A stretch of 64,000 bases of DNA from UBA956 sp964599325 (GCA_964599325.1 CAZREM010000009.1:1-64000); one strand, 5' to 3'; shown: positions 43,185 through 53,556, counted from the stretch's first letter. The notes: generated by a model from the sequence alone, not told the origin. Program-made: numbers and translations.

Positions 43185-46100
43185 ATGAATCGTCACTGTT
43201 TCGCTCTTGTTCTCGTCGTATCTCTATGGCAAGTCCTCGCGTCCCATGCCATCGCACAGACCGGCACCGGACTTACTGGAAAATACTACGACGCCTCCGA
43301 TTTCACTTCGCTCAAGACCACCCGGACGGATGCGACGGTGAATTTTGACTTCGGAACTGCGATTCCATCCGGCACGGCGATCACCAATGCGGACACGTTC
43401 TCCATCGCGTGGTCCGGTCAGGTGGAATCGGAGTTCTCGGAGCTCTACACGTTCTTCCTGACCGCCGACGACGGAGCCCGGCTCTGGGTGGACGACCAGT
43501 GCCTGGTCGCCCGGACGTTCTATTCCGCGCCCGGTGAATTGCGTGGGCAAATCCGGCTCAAGGGCGGGCACAAGACGAACATCCGCGTCGAATACATCGA
43601 AAACACCGGCAGCGCCAAGGTGAAGCTCGAGTGGGCGTCCGCATCGCAGGCGCGGCAGGTCATCCCCACCGCGCGACTCTATCCGATGACGGAGGTTCCC
43701 AACGGCGGGTCCGTCATGCGCGAGGTCTGGACCGGCATCCCTGGCAGCGCCATCTCGTCGCTGACGTCGAATGCGAACTATCCGAACAAGCCGGCATCCC
43801 GCGAATTCCTCAGCACGTTCGAGTGCCTCGCGCAGAACTGGGAGGACAGCTTCGGCACGCGCGTCACCGGCTTCATCCGCGCGCCGATCAGCGGGAACTA
43901 CACCTTCGCCGTTAGTGGTGACGAAGTGGTGGAGCTCTATCTAAGCACCGACGCCACGGCTGCCAACAAGTCGCTCATCGCCAGCGTGGCCAGCGCCACC
44001 GGCTTCCGTCAGTGGGACGCGCAACCCTCGCAGCAATCCGCCGTGCGCACGCTCGTCGCGGGGCAGCGGTATTACGTGGAATTGCTACACAAAGAAAACA
44101 CCGGCGCAGACCACTGGAGCGTCGGTTGGAAAAAACCGGGCGATGCCGCATTCGGCGTCATCCCCGGCACCGCACTCATGATGCCAGGCACGACGACGCC
44201 GCAGCCGTCATCCACTAACCTTTTCAACACCCTAGCCACCGAACAACCGCGGCTCGGAGTTTCACGCGAGCGCTTCATCTGGCTGAAACAGATGTGGGAA
44301 AGTCCGAATTCCTCGCAGGCGAAAACGCGCGCGCAATCGATCATCAACTCGGCAAACAGCGACCTCAATGCCGCACCCGACTCCGGACGCTGGGGGCGCG
44401 ACCGACTACAGCGACTTGCCGTGGCGTGGTGGCTAACCGGAGACACCCGTTATCCGGAGTATGCCTGGTCAAACATCATCGAATACGCGATCACCAGCGG
44501 CGACTGGACGGACCCGTGGAAAGGGCTGACCAACGGTCTCGTCGCGGAGGGCTACGACTGGTTCTTCCCCTATTGGACGCAGGCGCGGAAAGACACGATG
44601 CGCGCCAAGATGGTTTCCGCCTACCAGTCATGGACGACATCATACACCAATAACATCGGCATCATCCTCAACTCGGGACACATGGAAGCGATGCTCGCGG
44701 TCGGGCCGTTGGATTCCGGGGCCGCAGCCAAGTGCACCACCGCGCTCGGCAGATTGAACACCCTGCTTCTCAACTGGAACTCCAACGCCGGCGCATGGTA
44801 TGAGGGGACGGACTACGGAATCCTCACCAAATGGGCTTGTGGCCAGGCTTTGCCCGCGTTGGAGACATCCCTCGGCAGCACGTTTGGTCTATCACTTCAG
44901 CCGGGGCTTTCCACCGCGGCGCGGGAGCCGCTTTTCATCGCCAGCAACACCCGAAATCGTTTCACCTTCAGCGACATCGGCACGGGCAGCGAAGCGGCCA
45001 TCGGCTGGGCAAACTGGTGGGCACGGCGCTACGACGCACTGGAAACCCTCGATTACAGCCGCCAGATCGGCAACAGCGCGCTCAACGCGCTCTATCTGCC
45101 GGAAACCACGACCTCGCCGCTGGACGCGGGCTTGAAGCTGGATTCCGCATTCCGCGGGCCTGCCGACTCCTCGCCCGCGTATTTCCAGGAGGTCGTGACG
45201 ATGCGGGAGAAATGGGGCGACAACAACGCCACTTTCGTCGGCTGCATGGGCGGCGCCGATGGCGTGCTGGCTCACGACTCGATGCAAAGCGGCACGTTCC
45301 AGCTCGTCGCACGCGGGAAGCGTTGGTTCTGGGACCTGAGCAGTGACAATTACAGCAATCCCGGAAACAACTCGCATACTCCGAATCCGAACGGTCCGGA
45401 CCGCTGGGACTACTATCGAAACCGCGCGGAAGCCAGGAACACGCTGGTCATCAACCCGGGCATCGGGCCGGACCGCGTCTGGGACAGCACCACCCGCGCG
45501 CTGATCACCAATTTCCAGTCCGCGCCGAGCGGCGAGCGCAGTTTCTCGGTCGTGGACATGACACCGAAAATCGCGGGTGCCACCAAGGTGCAGCGCGGCT
45601 TCCAGCTTTTCAACAAGCGCAAACAACTGCTTGTTCAGGACGAGATCGCGATGCCATCCGCGAGCACGATCTGGTGGTTCGCGAACTATCAGAACACCAG
45701 CACCACCGCCACCATCAGCTCGGATGCCAAGAGTGTGATGCTCACGCAAGGCACCGAGCGGCTCTGGTGCAAAATCCTGAGCAGCAGCGGCACATGGACC
45801 ATCCGCGCCGCCGAGCCGTTGCCGACCTCGCCGAATCCGTCAGGAAACACGCCGAACCCGACCTACAGCAAGCTCACCATCAATCTCACCGGCGTGACCA
45901 GCACGACGATAGCCGTCTGGTTCGTGCCGCTCGCCCCCGGTGAGGCGGAACCGACGACGCTGCCGACGATCACGGCGCTCAACACCTGGAATCTAACTGG
46001 TTCACAGAACGAGCCACCCAACGCTTCCAACGGCAATTCGAATTTATCAGGAACCTCTCCGGTGGATGTGGCACTGCCCTCCTATGTCACTGACGACTGG

Positions 46101-49100
46101 ACGCCCACCACCCAGATGACCTACGCCGTCAACACCCCTGTCGGCGGCACGGTCGCTCTGATGCCGGACGGCGTCACCGCCCGTTTTACGCCGACTCCTG
46201 GATTCAACGGCATCCAATCATTCAGCTTCACCGCTACCGATGGTGACGGGGCTGTCAGCAATTCCGCGACGATCACGTTCTCATCGCCACCGGTCATTAC
46301 AAATTGGACAAGCACCGCCTCCGGCAGTTGGAGCGCCGGGGCGAACTGGCAGGCGGGTATCGCGCCAAGCAGCAACCCCGGAAGCGACATCCGCTTCTTT
46401 TCCGGCCAGACGCTCGCCGCCGGCACCATCACCGCCGCGAACGATCTTCCCGGCATTAGCAAACTCAATCGTCTCACACTCGCGGGCACGGGTGCCGCGA
46501 CCACCGTGGTGAGCATCGGCGGAAACGCGCTGAATCTGTTGCCAAACGGCGCCACCATGCCTGAAATCACGCTTTCCGGCAGCACCAGCGGTTTCCTCTA
46601 TCAAATCGGCAGCGCCATCAATCTCGACGGCTCCACCACTTTCAACGCCAGCGGCAGTGCGACCTTCCGTTTCGACGGCGCGATCGGCGGCAGCGGTGGA
46701 ATTACCCGCACCGGCAGCGGAGGCATGCTCATCCTCGCGGGAGACAACAGCTATTCCGGCTCCACCACCATCAACGCGGGCACCCTCCAGATCGGAAACG
46801 ACGGCCCCACCGGAACCTTGGGAGGCGGGCCGGTTGCCATCGCCAGCGGCGCGACCTTGCGCATCGATCGCTCCGGCCTGGTCACCGTTCCTAACCAGAT
46901 CACCGGCGCGGGGCGCGTCTATGTTCACGGCCCCGCGAATGCCGACGTGGTGAGCCTCACAGGAGACAGCGATTTCACCGGCGAAGTCCGGGTCGAGAGC
47001 GGTTCGCTGCGCGTCACCAATGCAGGTCAGCTAGGCAGCGGCACCAAGAACATCATCGCGGCAGGTGCGCTATCAACGCTGCGGCTCGACGGCACTAGCC
47101 AGCCCGTCATCCTTCCTCCGGATTTCACAATTTTCACCAGCAATCCTAACGGAGCCATCCTCAACGAAGCAGGCGAGAACGAGATTCTCGGAAACGTGAC
47201 TCTCACCGCCGGGGCGGGCAGCACCCGCATCGCGTCGGCGGCGGGCACCCTCACGATTGCCGGCAACGTCTCGCCCAACACCACCGGCCGCTCGCTCGAT
47301 CTCCGCGGTGCGGGCAACGGCGTGATTGATGGCAACGTCAGCGATGGATCAGCTACCAACGTGCTGACCGGCCTATCCAAGAACGAAATCGGCACGTGGA
47401 TCCTCAACGGCAGCAACGCCTTCACGGGCGGAACCACGGTCAGCGCGGGAAGACTCGTCATCAACGGCAGCCATACATCCGGCAACATCACCGTATCGTC
47501 CGGTGCCACGCTCGCCGGCCGCGGTGCCCTCTCCGCCCCGGCTTCGGTGAGCGGCACGCTCGCACCGGGCGATGGCGTGGGAACGATGAACTTCGGCAGC
47601 ACGCTCGCCTTCGGTTCCGCAGGACGCTTGCAGTGGGAAATCGGCAACAACTCCCTCACCGCCGACAGCGTCTTGGCCGCGGGCAATGTCACAGTGACTT
47701 CAGGTGCAAAAGTTGACCTCGTTTTCAACAGCCCCGGCAGCACCACGAACTTCCGTCTGAGCTTCTGGCGCAGCAGCCGCACGTGGAATGCCGTCAGCGG
47801 AGCGTCCCTAACAGGCGCGTTCCAGATCGGCACGCTGACGACGGATTCGGCGGGGCAGTCGGTCGCCACCTATGGCAGCTTCTCGCTCCAGCACACAGCC
47901 ACCGGGGTGAACCTCGTCTGGACGCCGGCTCCCGGCTTCCCGATCATCGATGAGCCACTGGTCACCTTCACGCAGCCGCTGACAAATCCGGTAGCGCTTC
48001 CGAATGTGGAGTCAACCCTGCGCATTGCCGCCACTGGAGCCGGGGCAGGTCCTATCAGTTACTCATGGACCAGTGTTGGAACCGAGGAAACCGGCACCGG
48101 CACTGTCACCTTCGGCAACCCATCCGCTGCGGACACCACCGTAAGCATCTCGGACACCGGGCGTTATATCCTCCGCTGCACCGCCACCAATTCCGCCGTC
48201 AGCCGGAGCGCGGACTTGGTTGTCGACGTCGGACCTCCGGAAAACGGCGACTTCTCCCATGCTGTCGCCGTGATCGATCCGGGCGCCGCGCCGTCCGCCG
48301 CCGCTGGATTTCTAGCCAATCTGGCAGGCACCGTTTCCAACTCCGCCTCCAGCCTGTGGTCGCTGGTCTCGGGTCCGGGCACTGTTTCCTTGTCGAATGC
48401 AGCGAACCCCTCCAGCCCCATCGTTTTCAGCCAGCCCGGTGATTATGTCCTCCGTCTGACAGCCACCAACGCCCTCGGCCAAGCGTGGCGTGACCTTCCG
48501 ATCATAGTCGCCGCGCTTCCCCCCGGCTACGAAGCTTGGCAGGCCAGCAACTGGCCTGGTGTCACCAGCGCCAACATCATCAGTCCCACAGCCGATCCCG
48601 ATGCAGATGGAGCCACCAATGCTGCCGAATTTCTGGCAGGCACTGATCCGAAGTCCAACAGCTCTGTGCCACCGTTCATCTGGAATCAAAGCCTCAGCGG
48701 TGTGTGGAGCGATCCTGCGAATTGGAATCCCGCGGTAACGCCAGTTTCCAATCCTTTGACAAAACTGGAACTTCTCACAGGCATCACGATCAACGGCAGC
48801 GCCACATCGCAGCACAACCTCGTAAACACCTTCACGCTCCAACGCCTCAGCCTCAACGGCACAGGCACCGGCACGGCTAGTCTAACCGGTGGATCACTCT
48901 CGTTTGCCACAGGCGGACTGATCGAGATCAGCAATGGTGGCATCACCTACGACATCAGCACGCCTCTCGAGCTTGCCGCCCCGACCACCATTCAAGGCTC
49001 TCCCAGCGTGGAAACCCGCTTCAGTGGGGCGCTCAGCGGCAACGGCACGCTCACCAAGAACTCGACTGGCACTGTGGAAATCGCCGGAAACCACAGTCTC

Positions 49101-50774
49101 GCTGCGGCGGTGAACATCAACGCAGGCACTCTCCGTGTCACCGGAGCCGGATCTAGCAGCGGAACCTTCACGGTCAAGGGCGGAACCCTCGCCATTGCAG
49201 GAAATGGCACCATCGCCCCCGCCACGGGAGCAACGCTCAATCTCGGCGGAACGGCCATTGGAACAACGAATTATTCCAGCAGCGCCACCAGCCGTTTTGG
49301 CGCGATCAATGTCGGTAACGGCAATGACGGCGCTGGCAACTGCGTATTTAATCAAAACAACGGCACCATCTTGGCATCATCAGTTACCCTCAACACCGGC
49401 TTCACCGGTGGCGGTGCGGGTGACTACAACCTCAGCGGTGGCCTACTCGCGATCAGCGGTGCGATGACGGTATCCAATCAAGTGGCAGGCGACAACATCT
49501 GGAGCACGCTCGCCGTTAGTGGTAGCGGAACCATGACTGTGAACGGTGGCCTAAAACTGACAGGTGCGCCCGCCGCAGGACGCCATGCTGCTGGACGTGT
49601 GACGCAAACCGATGGCACGGTCACGGTCGCCGGTGGACTGAACATGGCCCGCACCACAACAACGAATACCGCCCCGCGCCGCGGTGAATACAACCTCAAC
49701 GGCGGCTTTCTTAACGTCAATCAAATCAGTCAGGATGTCGGTAACGATGCCTTCGGCGTCTTTAACTTCAATGGTGGCAATCTGCGAGCAACGGCAAGTT
49801 CAAACACCTTCATGCAATCGCTGACTCGCGCGAATATTCGCAGCGGTGGTGCGCGAATCGACACAGCAGGCTTCAATGTTTCCATCCAACAGCCATTGCT
49901 GCACAGCGATATAGCAGGAGATGCCGCCATTGATGGTGGCTTGACAAAATCCGGTGCGGGAAAGCTAACCCTCTTAGCCAACAACACCTACACTGGCCCA
50001 ACGATCATCGTGGCTGGAGCCATCGAATTAAGCGCGACGGCATCTCTGTCCGGCACACAATCATGGCTTATCCATCCGAATGCGCTGCTGCAAGTATCGG
50101 CTCAATCCAACTTCAGCCTGACCGCAGGAAGAACCGTGACCTTCAAGCTCGATGGCAGTGGCTCGGGCTCATGCGGGCGCATTGAAGCGGCAGGAATCAA
50201 CATCGCCGCAGCCAACGTGAGTTTCGACGTCGTCGCACCACTCAATGATCCGGCCTACGTGCTAGCGAGCTACACGTCCAAGACCGGCAATAGCTTTGCC
50301 AATGTCATCCCACCGGCGGGATATGCATTAGACTATCAATACCATGGTAACCAAATCGCACTCGTGGCCACCAGTGGTTTTTCCGGATGGATCAACGATT
50401 ATTACAGTTTACCCGACATCACACCCTCCGGCGATCCGGATCGCGATGGCATGGATAACCTGCTAGAATATGTTCTCAATGGGAATCCCGCTGTGGCGGA
50501 TTCGACGATTCTTCCCCAACTTGAAACGACGGGCGAGAACGTTGTATTCACTTTCAATAGGCGTGAGTCCTCGGTTGCTGACACCATCCAAACCTTCGAA
50601 TATGGTTATCAGTTGAACGATTGGAATGTGATCAACATCACTCCGCCAGCTGAGAACTTCATTCGATTGGGAGTGCCCTCGCTCGGTCAACAAAAGGTTA
50701 CGATCACGATCCCAAAATCAACCTCCAACACTGGCAAGTTTTTCGGACGTTTACGCGTGACACGAGCCAATTAA
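43185..50774 (+). CDS. Giant secreted polysaccharide lyase (heparinase II/III-like) with PA14 domains and autotransporter-type repeats
   Basis: A 2529-residue exported protein. Residues 1-23 are a signal peptide. Two PA14-type carbohydrate-binding domains follow (about 25-170 and 170-335; FFLTADDGARLWVD is typical of the first). An alpha/alpha toroid with a beta-sheet domain (about 345-928) resembles alginate/heparinase-type lyases: NSGHMEAM and AWYEGTDYGIL fit the HN and W-EG-Y motifs of that superfamily. A cadherin-like domain (about 940-1035) is followed by autotransporter-associated repeats (1038-1582), two PKD-like domains (1592-1778), an internal DPDADGATNAAEFLAGTDP motif, more repeats (1828-2288) and a terminal D/N-rich module with DRDGMDNLLEYVLNGNP. 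It probably binds and cleaves an acidic polysaccharide at the cell surface. Start ATG 43185; an upstream TTG is dismissed. Confidence 0.82.
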   Translation: MNRHCFALVLVVSLWQVLASHAIAQTGTGLTGKYYDASDFTSLKTTRTDATVNFDFGTAIPSGTAITNADTFSIAWSGQVESEFSELYTFFLTADDGARLWVDDQCLVARTFYSAPGELRGQIRLKGGHKTNIRVEYIENTGSAKVKLEWASASQARQVIPTARLYPMTEVPNGGSVMREVWTGIPGSAISSLTSNANYPNKPASREFLSTFECLAQNWEDSFGTRVTGFIRAPISGNYTFAVSGDEVVELYLSTDATAANKSLIASVASATGFRQWDAQPSQQSAVRTLVAGQRYYVELLHKENTGADHWSVGWKKPGDAAFGVIPGTALMMPGTTTPQPSSTNLFNTLATEQPRLGVSRERFIWLKQMWESPNSSQAKTRAQSIINSANSDLNAAPDSGRWGRDRLQRLAVAWWLTGDTRYPEYAWSNIIEYAITSGDWTDPWKGLTNGLVAEGYDWFFPYWTQARKDTMRAKMVSAYQSWTTSYTNNIGIILNSGHMEAMLAVGPLDSGAAAKCTTALGRLNTLLLNWNSNAGAWYEGTDYGILTKWACGQALPALETSLGSTFGLSLQPGLSTAAREPLFIASNTRNRFTFSDIGTGSEAAIGWANWWARRYDALETLDYSRQIGNSALNALYLPETTTSPLDAGLKLDSAFRGPADSSPAYFQEVVTMREKWGDNNATFVGCMGGADGVLAHDSMQSGTFQLVARGKRWFWDLSSDNYSNPGNNSHTPNPNGPDRWDYYRNRAEARNTLVINPGIGPDRVWDSTTRALITNFQSAPSGERSFSVVDMTPKIAGATKVQRGFQLFNKRKQLLVQDEIAMPSASTIWWFANYQNTSTTATISSDAKSVMLTQGTERLWCKILSSSGTWTIRAAEPLPTSPNPSGNTPNPTYSKLTINLTGVTSTTIAVWFVPLAPGEAEPTTLPTITALNTWNLTGSQNEPPNASNGNSNLSGTSPVDVALPSYVTDDWTPTTQMTYAVNTPVGGTVALMPDGVTARFTPTPGFNGIQSFSFTATDGDGAVSNSATITFSSPPVITNWTSTASGSWSAGANWQAGIAPSSNPGSDIRFFSGQTLAAGTITAANDLPGISKLNRLTLAGTGAATTVVSIGGNALNLLPNGATMPEITLSGSTSGFLYQIGSAINLDGSTTFNASGSATFRFDGAIGGSGGITRTGSGGMLILAGDNSYSGSTTINAGTLQIGNDGPTGTLGGGPVAIASGATLRIDRSGLVTVPNQITGAGRVYVHGPANADVVSLTGDSDFTGEVRVESGSLRVTNAGQLGSGTKNIIAAGALSTLRLDGTSQPVILPPDFTIFTSNPNGAILNEAGENEILGNVTLTAGAGSTRIASAAGTLTIAGNVSPNTTGRSLDLRGAGNGVIDGNVSDGSATNVLTGLSKNEIGTWILNGSNAFTGGTTVSAGRLVINGSHTSGNITVSSGATLAGRGALSAPASVSGTLAPGDGVGTMNFGSTLAFGSAGRLQWEIGNNSLTADSVLAAGNVTVTSGAKVDLVFNSPGSTTNFRLSFWRSSRTWNAVSGASLTGAFQIGTLTTDSAGQSVATYGSFSLQHTATGVNLVWTPAPGFPIIDEPLVTFTQPLTNPVALPNVESTLRIAATGAGAGPISYSWTSVGTEETGTGTVTFGNPSAADTTVSISDTGRYILRCTATNSAVSRSADLVVDVGPPENGDFSHAVAVIDPGAAPSAAAGFLANLAGTVSNSASSLWSLVSGPGTVSLSNAANPSSPIVFSQPGDYVLRLTATNALGQAWRDLPIIVAALPPGYEAWQASNWPGVTSANIISPTADPDADGATNAAEFLAGTDPKSNSSVPPFIWNQSLSGVWSDPANWNPAVTPVSNPLTKLELLTGITINGSATSQHNLVNTFTLQRLSLNGTGTGTASLTGGSLSFATGGLIEISNGGITYDISTPLELAAPTTIQGSPSVETRFSGALSGNGTLTKNSTGTVEIAGNHSLAAAVNINAGTLRVTGAGSSSGTFTVKGGTLAIAGNGTIAPATGATLNLGGTAIGTTNYSSSATSRFGAINVGNGNDGAGNCVFNQNNGTILASSVTLNTGFTGGGAGDYNLSGGLLAISGAMTVSNQVAGDNIWSTLAVSGSGTMTVNGGLKLTGAPAAGRHAAGRVTQTDGTVTVAGGLNMARTTTTNTAPRRGEYNLNGGFLNVNQISQDVGNDAFGVFNFNGGNLRATASSNTFMQSLTRANIRSGGARIDTAGFNVSIQQPLLHSDIAGDAAIDGGLTKSGAGKLTLLANNTYTGPTIIVAGAIELSATASLSGTQSWLIHPNALLQVSAQSNFSLTAGRTVTFKLDGSGSGSCGRIEAAGINIAAANVSFDVVAPLNDPAYVLASYTSKTGNSFANVIPPAGYALDYQYHGNQIALVATSGFSGWINDYYSLPDITPSGDPDRDGMDNLLEYVLNGNPAVADSTILPQLETTGENVVFTFNRRESSVADTIQTFEYGYQLNDWNVINITPPAENFIRLGVPSLGQQKVTITIPKSTSNTGKFFGRLRVTRAN

Positions 50775-50961
50775 TCCTCGGTGATGTCGCGGTGGCGGCA
50801 CAGCTGCATGCCGGTCAACATTCCAGATCGAGCACGATGCGACCTCAACCAGAGGTTTCACCTTGCTCCTGGCAGCTGTGCGCACACCACTCTTTGTGTG
50901 CGTGGCATTGATGGCAGCAATCCGCGACACACACTCCAATCGATGGAAACCAATCCTCGTC

Positions 50962-53556
50962 TCAAGCTGGTTCTGACGCTTTTTCCGCATGAAAAACCAG
51001 TGAGCCAGCTTCTTCATCAACGATGATGACATCACCTTCCTCAAATTTTCCATCCAGCACCTCCAAGCTTAAGGGATCGAGCAAATGATGCTGAATGATG
51101 CGTTTCAGCGGCCTAGCGCCATACAGTGGATCATACCCCTGATCGGCCAGTGCCGATTTGGCAGCTTCCGAGAGACTCAAACCCCAACCCTGTTTTGCCA
51201 AGCGCTGACGCAAACGCTGCATCTGGATATCGACAATCGCACGCATGTTCTCCCGCGCGAGACGATCGAAAACGATGATTTCATCGATGCGATTGAGAAA
51301 CTCAGGACGGAAATGCTGCCGCAACGCATCCGTGACTTGAGCCTCGCGTCGTTCGGCGTTGTCCTCGTTGAGGATGATGTGCGAACCAATGTTTGAGGTG
51401 AGAATGATCACGGTGTTGGTGAAATTCACGGTTCGGCCTTGACCATCCGTGATGCGACCATCGTCAAGAACCTGCAGCAGCACATTGAACACATCGCTGT
51501 GTGCTTTTTCAATTTCATCAAACAGCACCACCGAATAGGGTTTACGCCGCACACGCTCACTCAGTTGGCCGCCTTCCTCGTGTCCCACATAGCCCGGAGG
51601 AGCACCAATCAAACGCGCAACGCTGTGCTTTTCCATGTATTCGGACATGTCGATGCGAATCATCGCCGCTTCGTCGTCGAACAAATACTCCGCGAGAGCC
51701 TTAGACAGCTCGGTCTTGCCCACACCTGTCGGTCCAAGGAACAAGAATGAGCCCAGCGGACGATTCTCATCCTGCAGACCAGAGCGCGCACGGCGCACGG
51801 CATTCGCAACCGCCGTGATTGCATTTTTTTGCCCCACCACTCGCTCCGCCAAGCGTTGTTCCATCTGCAACAGCTTGCTGCGCTCACCCTCCTGCAGTCG
51901 ATTCACAGGAATCCCCGTCCAAGCTGAAACAACGCGCGCGATGTCCTCCTCGGTAACTTCTTCCTGCAACAGAGCGCCGCTCGCTTGGAGACGCTGAAGT
52001 TCGGTGTTCGCTGCATCTAACTCTTTTGTCGCTTGAGGAATTTCGCCGTAAATCAGCATCGACGCCCTAGTCAAATCACCCATCCGCTGCGCTTGATCCA
52101 CCTGAGTTTTGAGCTGCTCGATCTTGCCCTGTTGCAACCGCACGCGGTCAATTACCGACTTCTCATTGCGCCACTGCGCCATCATCGCTGACGACTGCTG
52201 TTGCAAGTTCGCTTGTTCTTCCTTCACTTTCTCCAGACGCTGCTGCGAAGCCTTATCAGATTCACGCTCGAGTGCCTTTTTCTCCATCTCCAGCTGCAAA
52301 ATCTGCCGCTCGATCTGATCCAGCTCGACGGGCATCGAATCCAGTTCAATTTTCAATCGCGATGCTGCTTCATCGATCAAATCCACAGCCTTGTCCGGCA
52401 GAAAACGATCCGATATGTAGCGATCCGACAACATCGCCGCACTGACGAGGGCGCCATCTCGAATGCGCACACCGTGGTGCACCTCATAGCGTTCCTTGAG
52501 TCCTCGCAAAATCGCAATCGTATCCTCCACCGAGGGTTCGCCAACAAGCACCGGCTGGAAACGACGCTCCAACGCCGCGTCTTTTTCAATGTGCTGACGA
52601 TACTCATTCAACGTCGTCGCACCGATGGTGCGCAACTCACCGCGAGCCAGTTGCGGTTTAAGTAAATTCGCCGCATCGACCGCACCTTCACTCGCGCCTG
52701 CCCCAACAATGGTGTGCAGTTCATCAATAAACAAAATGATCTGCTCTGCGGACTCGGTGACTTCTTTGAGAAACGCCTTCAAGCGTTCCTCGAACTCTCC
52801 CCGATACTTCGCACCCGCCAACATCGAACCCAAATCTAACGAAATCACTCGCATGTGGCGCATCGAATCTGGCACGTCGCCCGCAACAATGCGACGAGCC
52901 AAGCCCTCAACAATCGCAGTTTTTCCCACACCGGGTTCACCGATGAGAACGGGATTATTTTTCGTGCGCCGCGACAATACTTGGAGAACTCGACGAATCT
53001 CATGATCGCGTCCGATCACAGGATCAATTTTCCCAGCGCGCGCGCGATCCGTGAGATCAACACCATACTTTTCTAACGTCTGATACTTGCCCTCGGGATT
53101 CTCATCGTTTGCCCTTTGCTGACCACGAATGCTTTTCAGTGCCTGCAACACCTGTGATTTCTTCACGCCACAATTCTGCAACATCTCACGCACCGGAAGA
53201 TCAATGGTCAACATGCCTAACAGCAAGTGTTCAACCGACAGATATTCATCGGCCAAGGACTCTCGCTCGCGATCCGCTGCTTCCAGAACTCGACTCATCC
53301 CCTGCGACAACTGCGGCTGGGAGGCGTAACCTTGTAGTTTAGGTTCTCGTTCTAACCAGTGTTGCAAGCCATGCAAAAGAGTCGGAACCTCAGCACCAGC
53401 CTTTTCGAGCAAAGGGGTGATCAAGCCCCCTTCCTGCTGCAACAGTGCGAGTAATAAATGCTCCGGACGCAACTCCGCATGAGCCGATTGTGCCGCTAAT
53501 CGCTGCATGGACTGTAGCGACTCCTGAACCTTTTTTGTCATTTTTTCTATTCCCAT
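50962..53556 (-). CDS. clpB: ATP-dependent disaggregase ClpB
   Basis: An 864-residue Hsp100 chaperone that, with DnaK, pulls proteins out of aggregates. It has the double Clp N-domain (1-145), the first ATPase with GEPGVGKTAIVEG and IILFIDELHTIVGAG, a long coiled-coil middle domain (about 410-530, rich in Gln, Lys and Glu) that distinguishes ClpB from ClpA/ClpC, and the second ATPase with GPTGVGKTELSKAL and VVLFDEIEKAH, then the D2 small domain with PEFLNRIDEIIVF. Length matches the family. Two ATGs (53556 and 53541) are possible starts. No clear heat-shock promoter or CIRCE element is seen upstream. It is convergent with the giant lyase gene. Confidence 0.95.
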   Translation of the reverse strand: MGIEKMTKKVQESLQSMQRLAAQSAHAELRPEHLLLALLQQEGGLITPLLEKAGAEVPTLLHGLQHWLEREPKLQGYASQPQLSQGMSRVLEAADRERESLADEYLSVEHLLLGMLTIDLPVREMLQNCGVKKSQVLQALKSIRGQQRANDENPEGKYQTLEKYGVDLTDRARAGKIDPVIGRDHEIRRVLQVLSRRTKNNPVLIGEPGVGKTAIVEGLARRIVAGDVPDSMRHMRVISLDLGSMLAGAKYRGEFEERLKAFLKEVTESAEQIILFIDELHTIVGAGASEGAVDAANLLKPQLARGELRTIGATTLNEYRQHIEKDAALERRFQPVLVGEPSVEDTIAILRGLKERYEVHHGVRIRDGALVSAAMLSDRYISDRFLPDKAVDLIDEAASRLKIELDSMPVELDQIERQILQLEMEKKALERESDKASQQRLEKVKEEQANLQQQSSAMMAQWRNEKSVIDRVRLQQGKIEQLKTQVDQAQRMGDLTRASMLIYGEIPQATKELDAANTELQRLQASGALLQEEVTEEDIARVVSAWTGIPVNRLQEGERSKLLQMEQRLAERVVGQKNAITAVANAVRRARSGLQDENRPLGSFLFLGPTGVGKTELSKALAEYLFDDEAAMIRIDMSEYMEKHSVARLIGAPPGYVGHEEGGQLSERVRRKPYSVVLFDEIEKAHSDVFNVLLQVLDDGRITDGQGRTVNFTNTVIILTSNIGSHIILNEDNAERREAQVTDALRQHFRPEFLNRIDEIIVFDRLARENMRAIVDIQMQRLRQRLAKQGWGLSLSEAAKSALADQGYDPLYGARPLKRIIQHHLLDPLSLEVLDGKFEEGDVIIVDEEAGSLVFHAEKASEPA

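Noticed and set aside
39979..50774. Classical autotransporter (type Va) calls for the two giants
   Set aside because: Neither protein has a C-terminal beta-barrel domain; only the passenger-type repeats are present.
50881..50902. CGCACAC/GTGTGCG inverted repeat as a shared terminator between the giant lyase and clpB
   Set aside because: The 8-base loop and lack of a T run on either side make it a weak candidate; not listed as a terminator.
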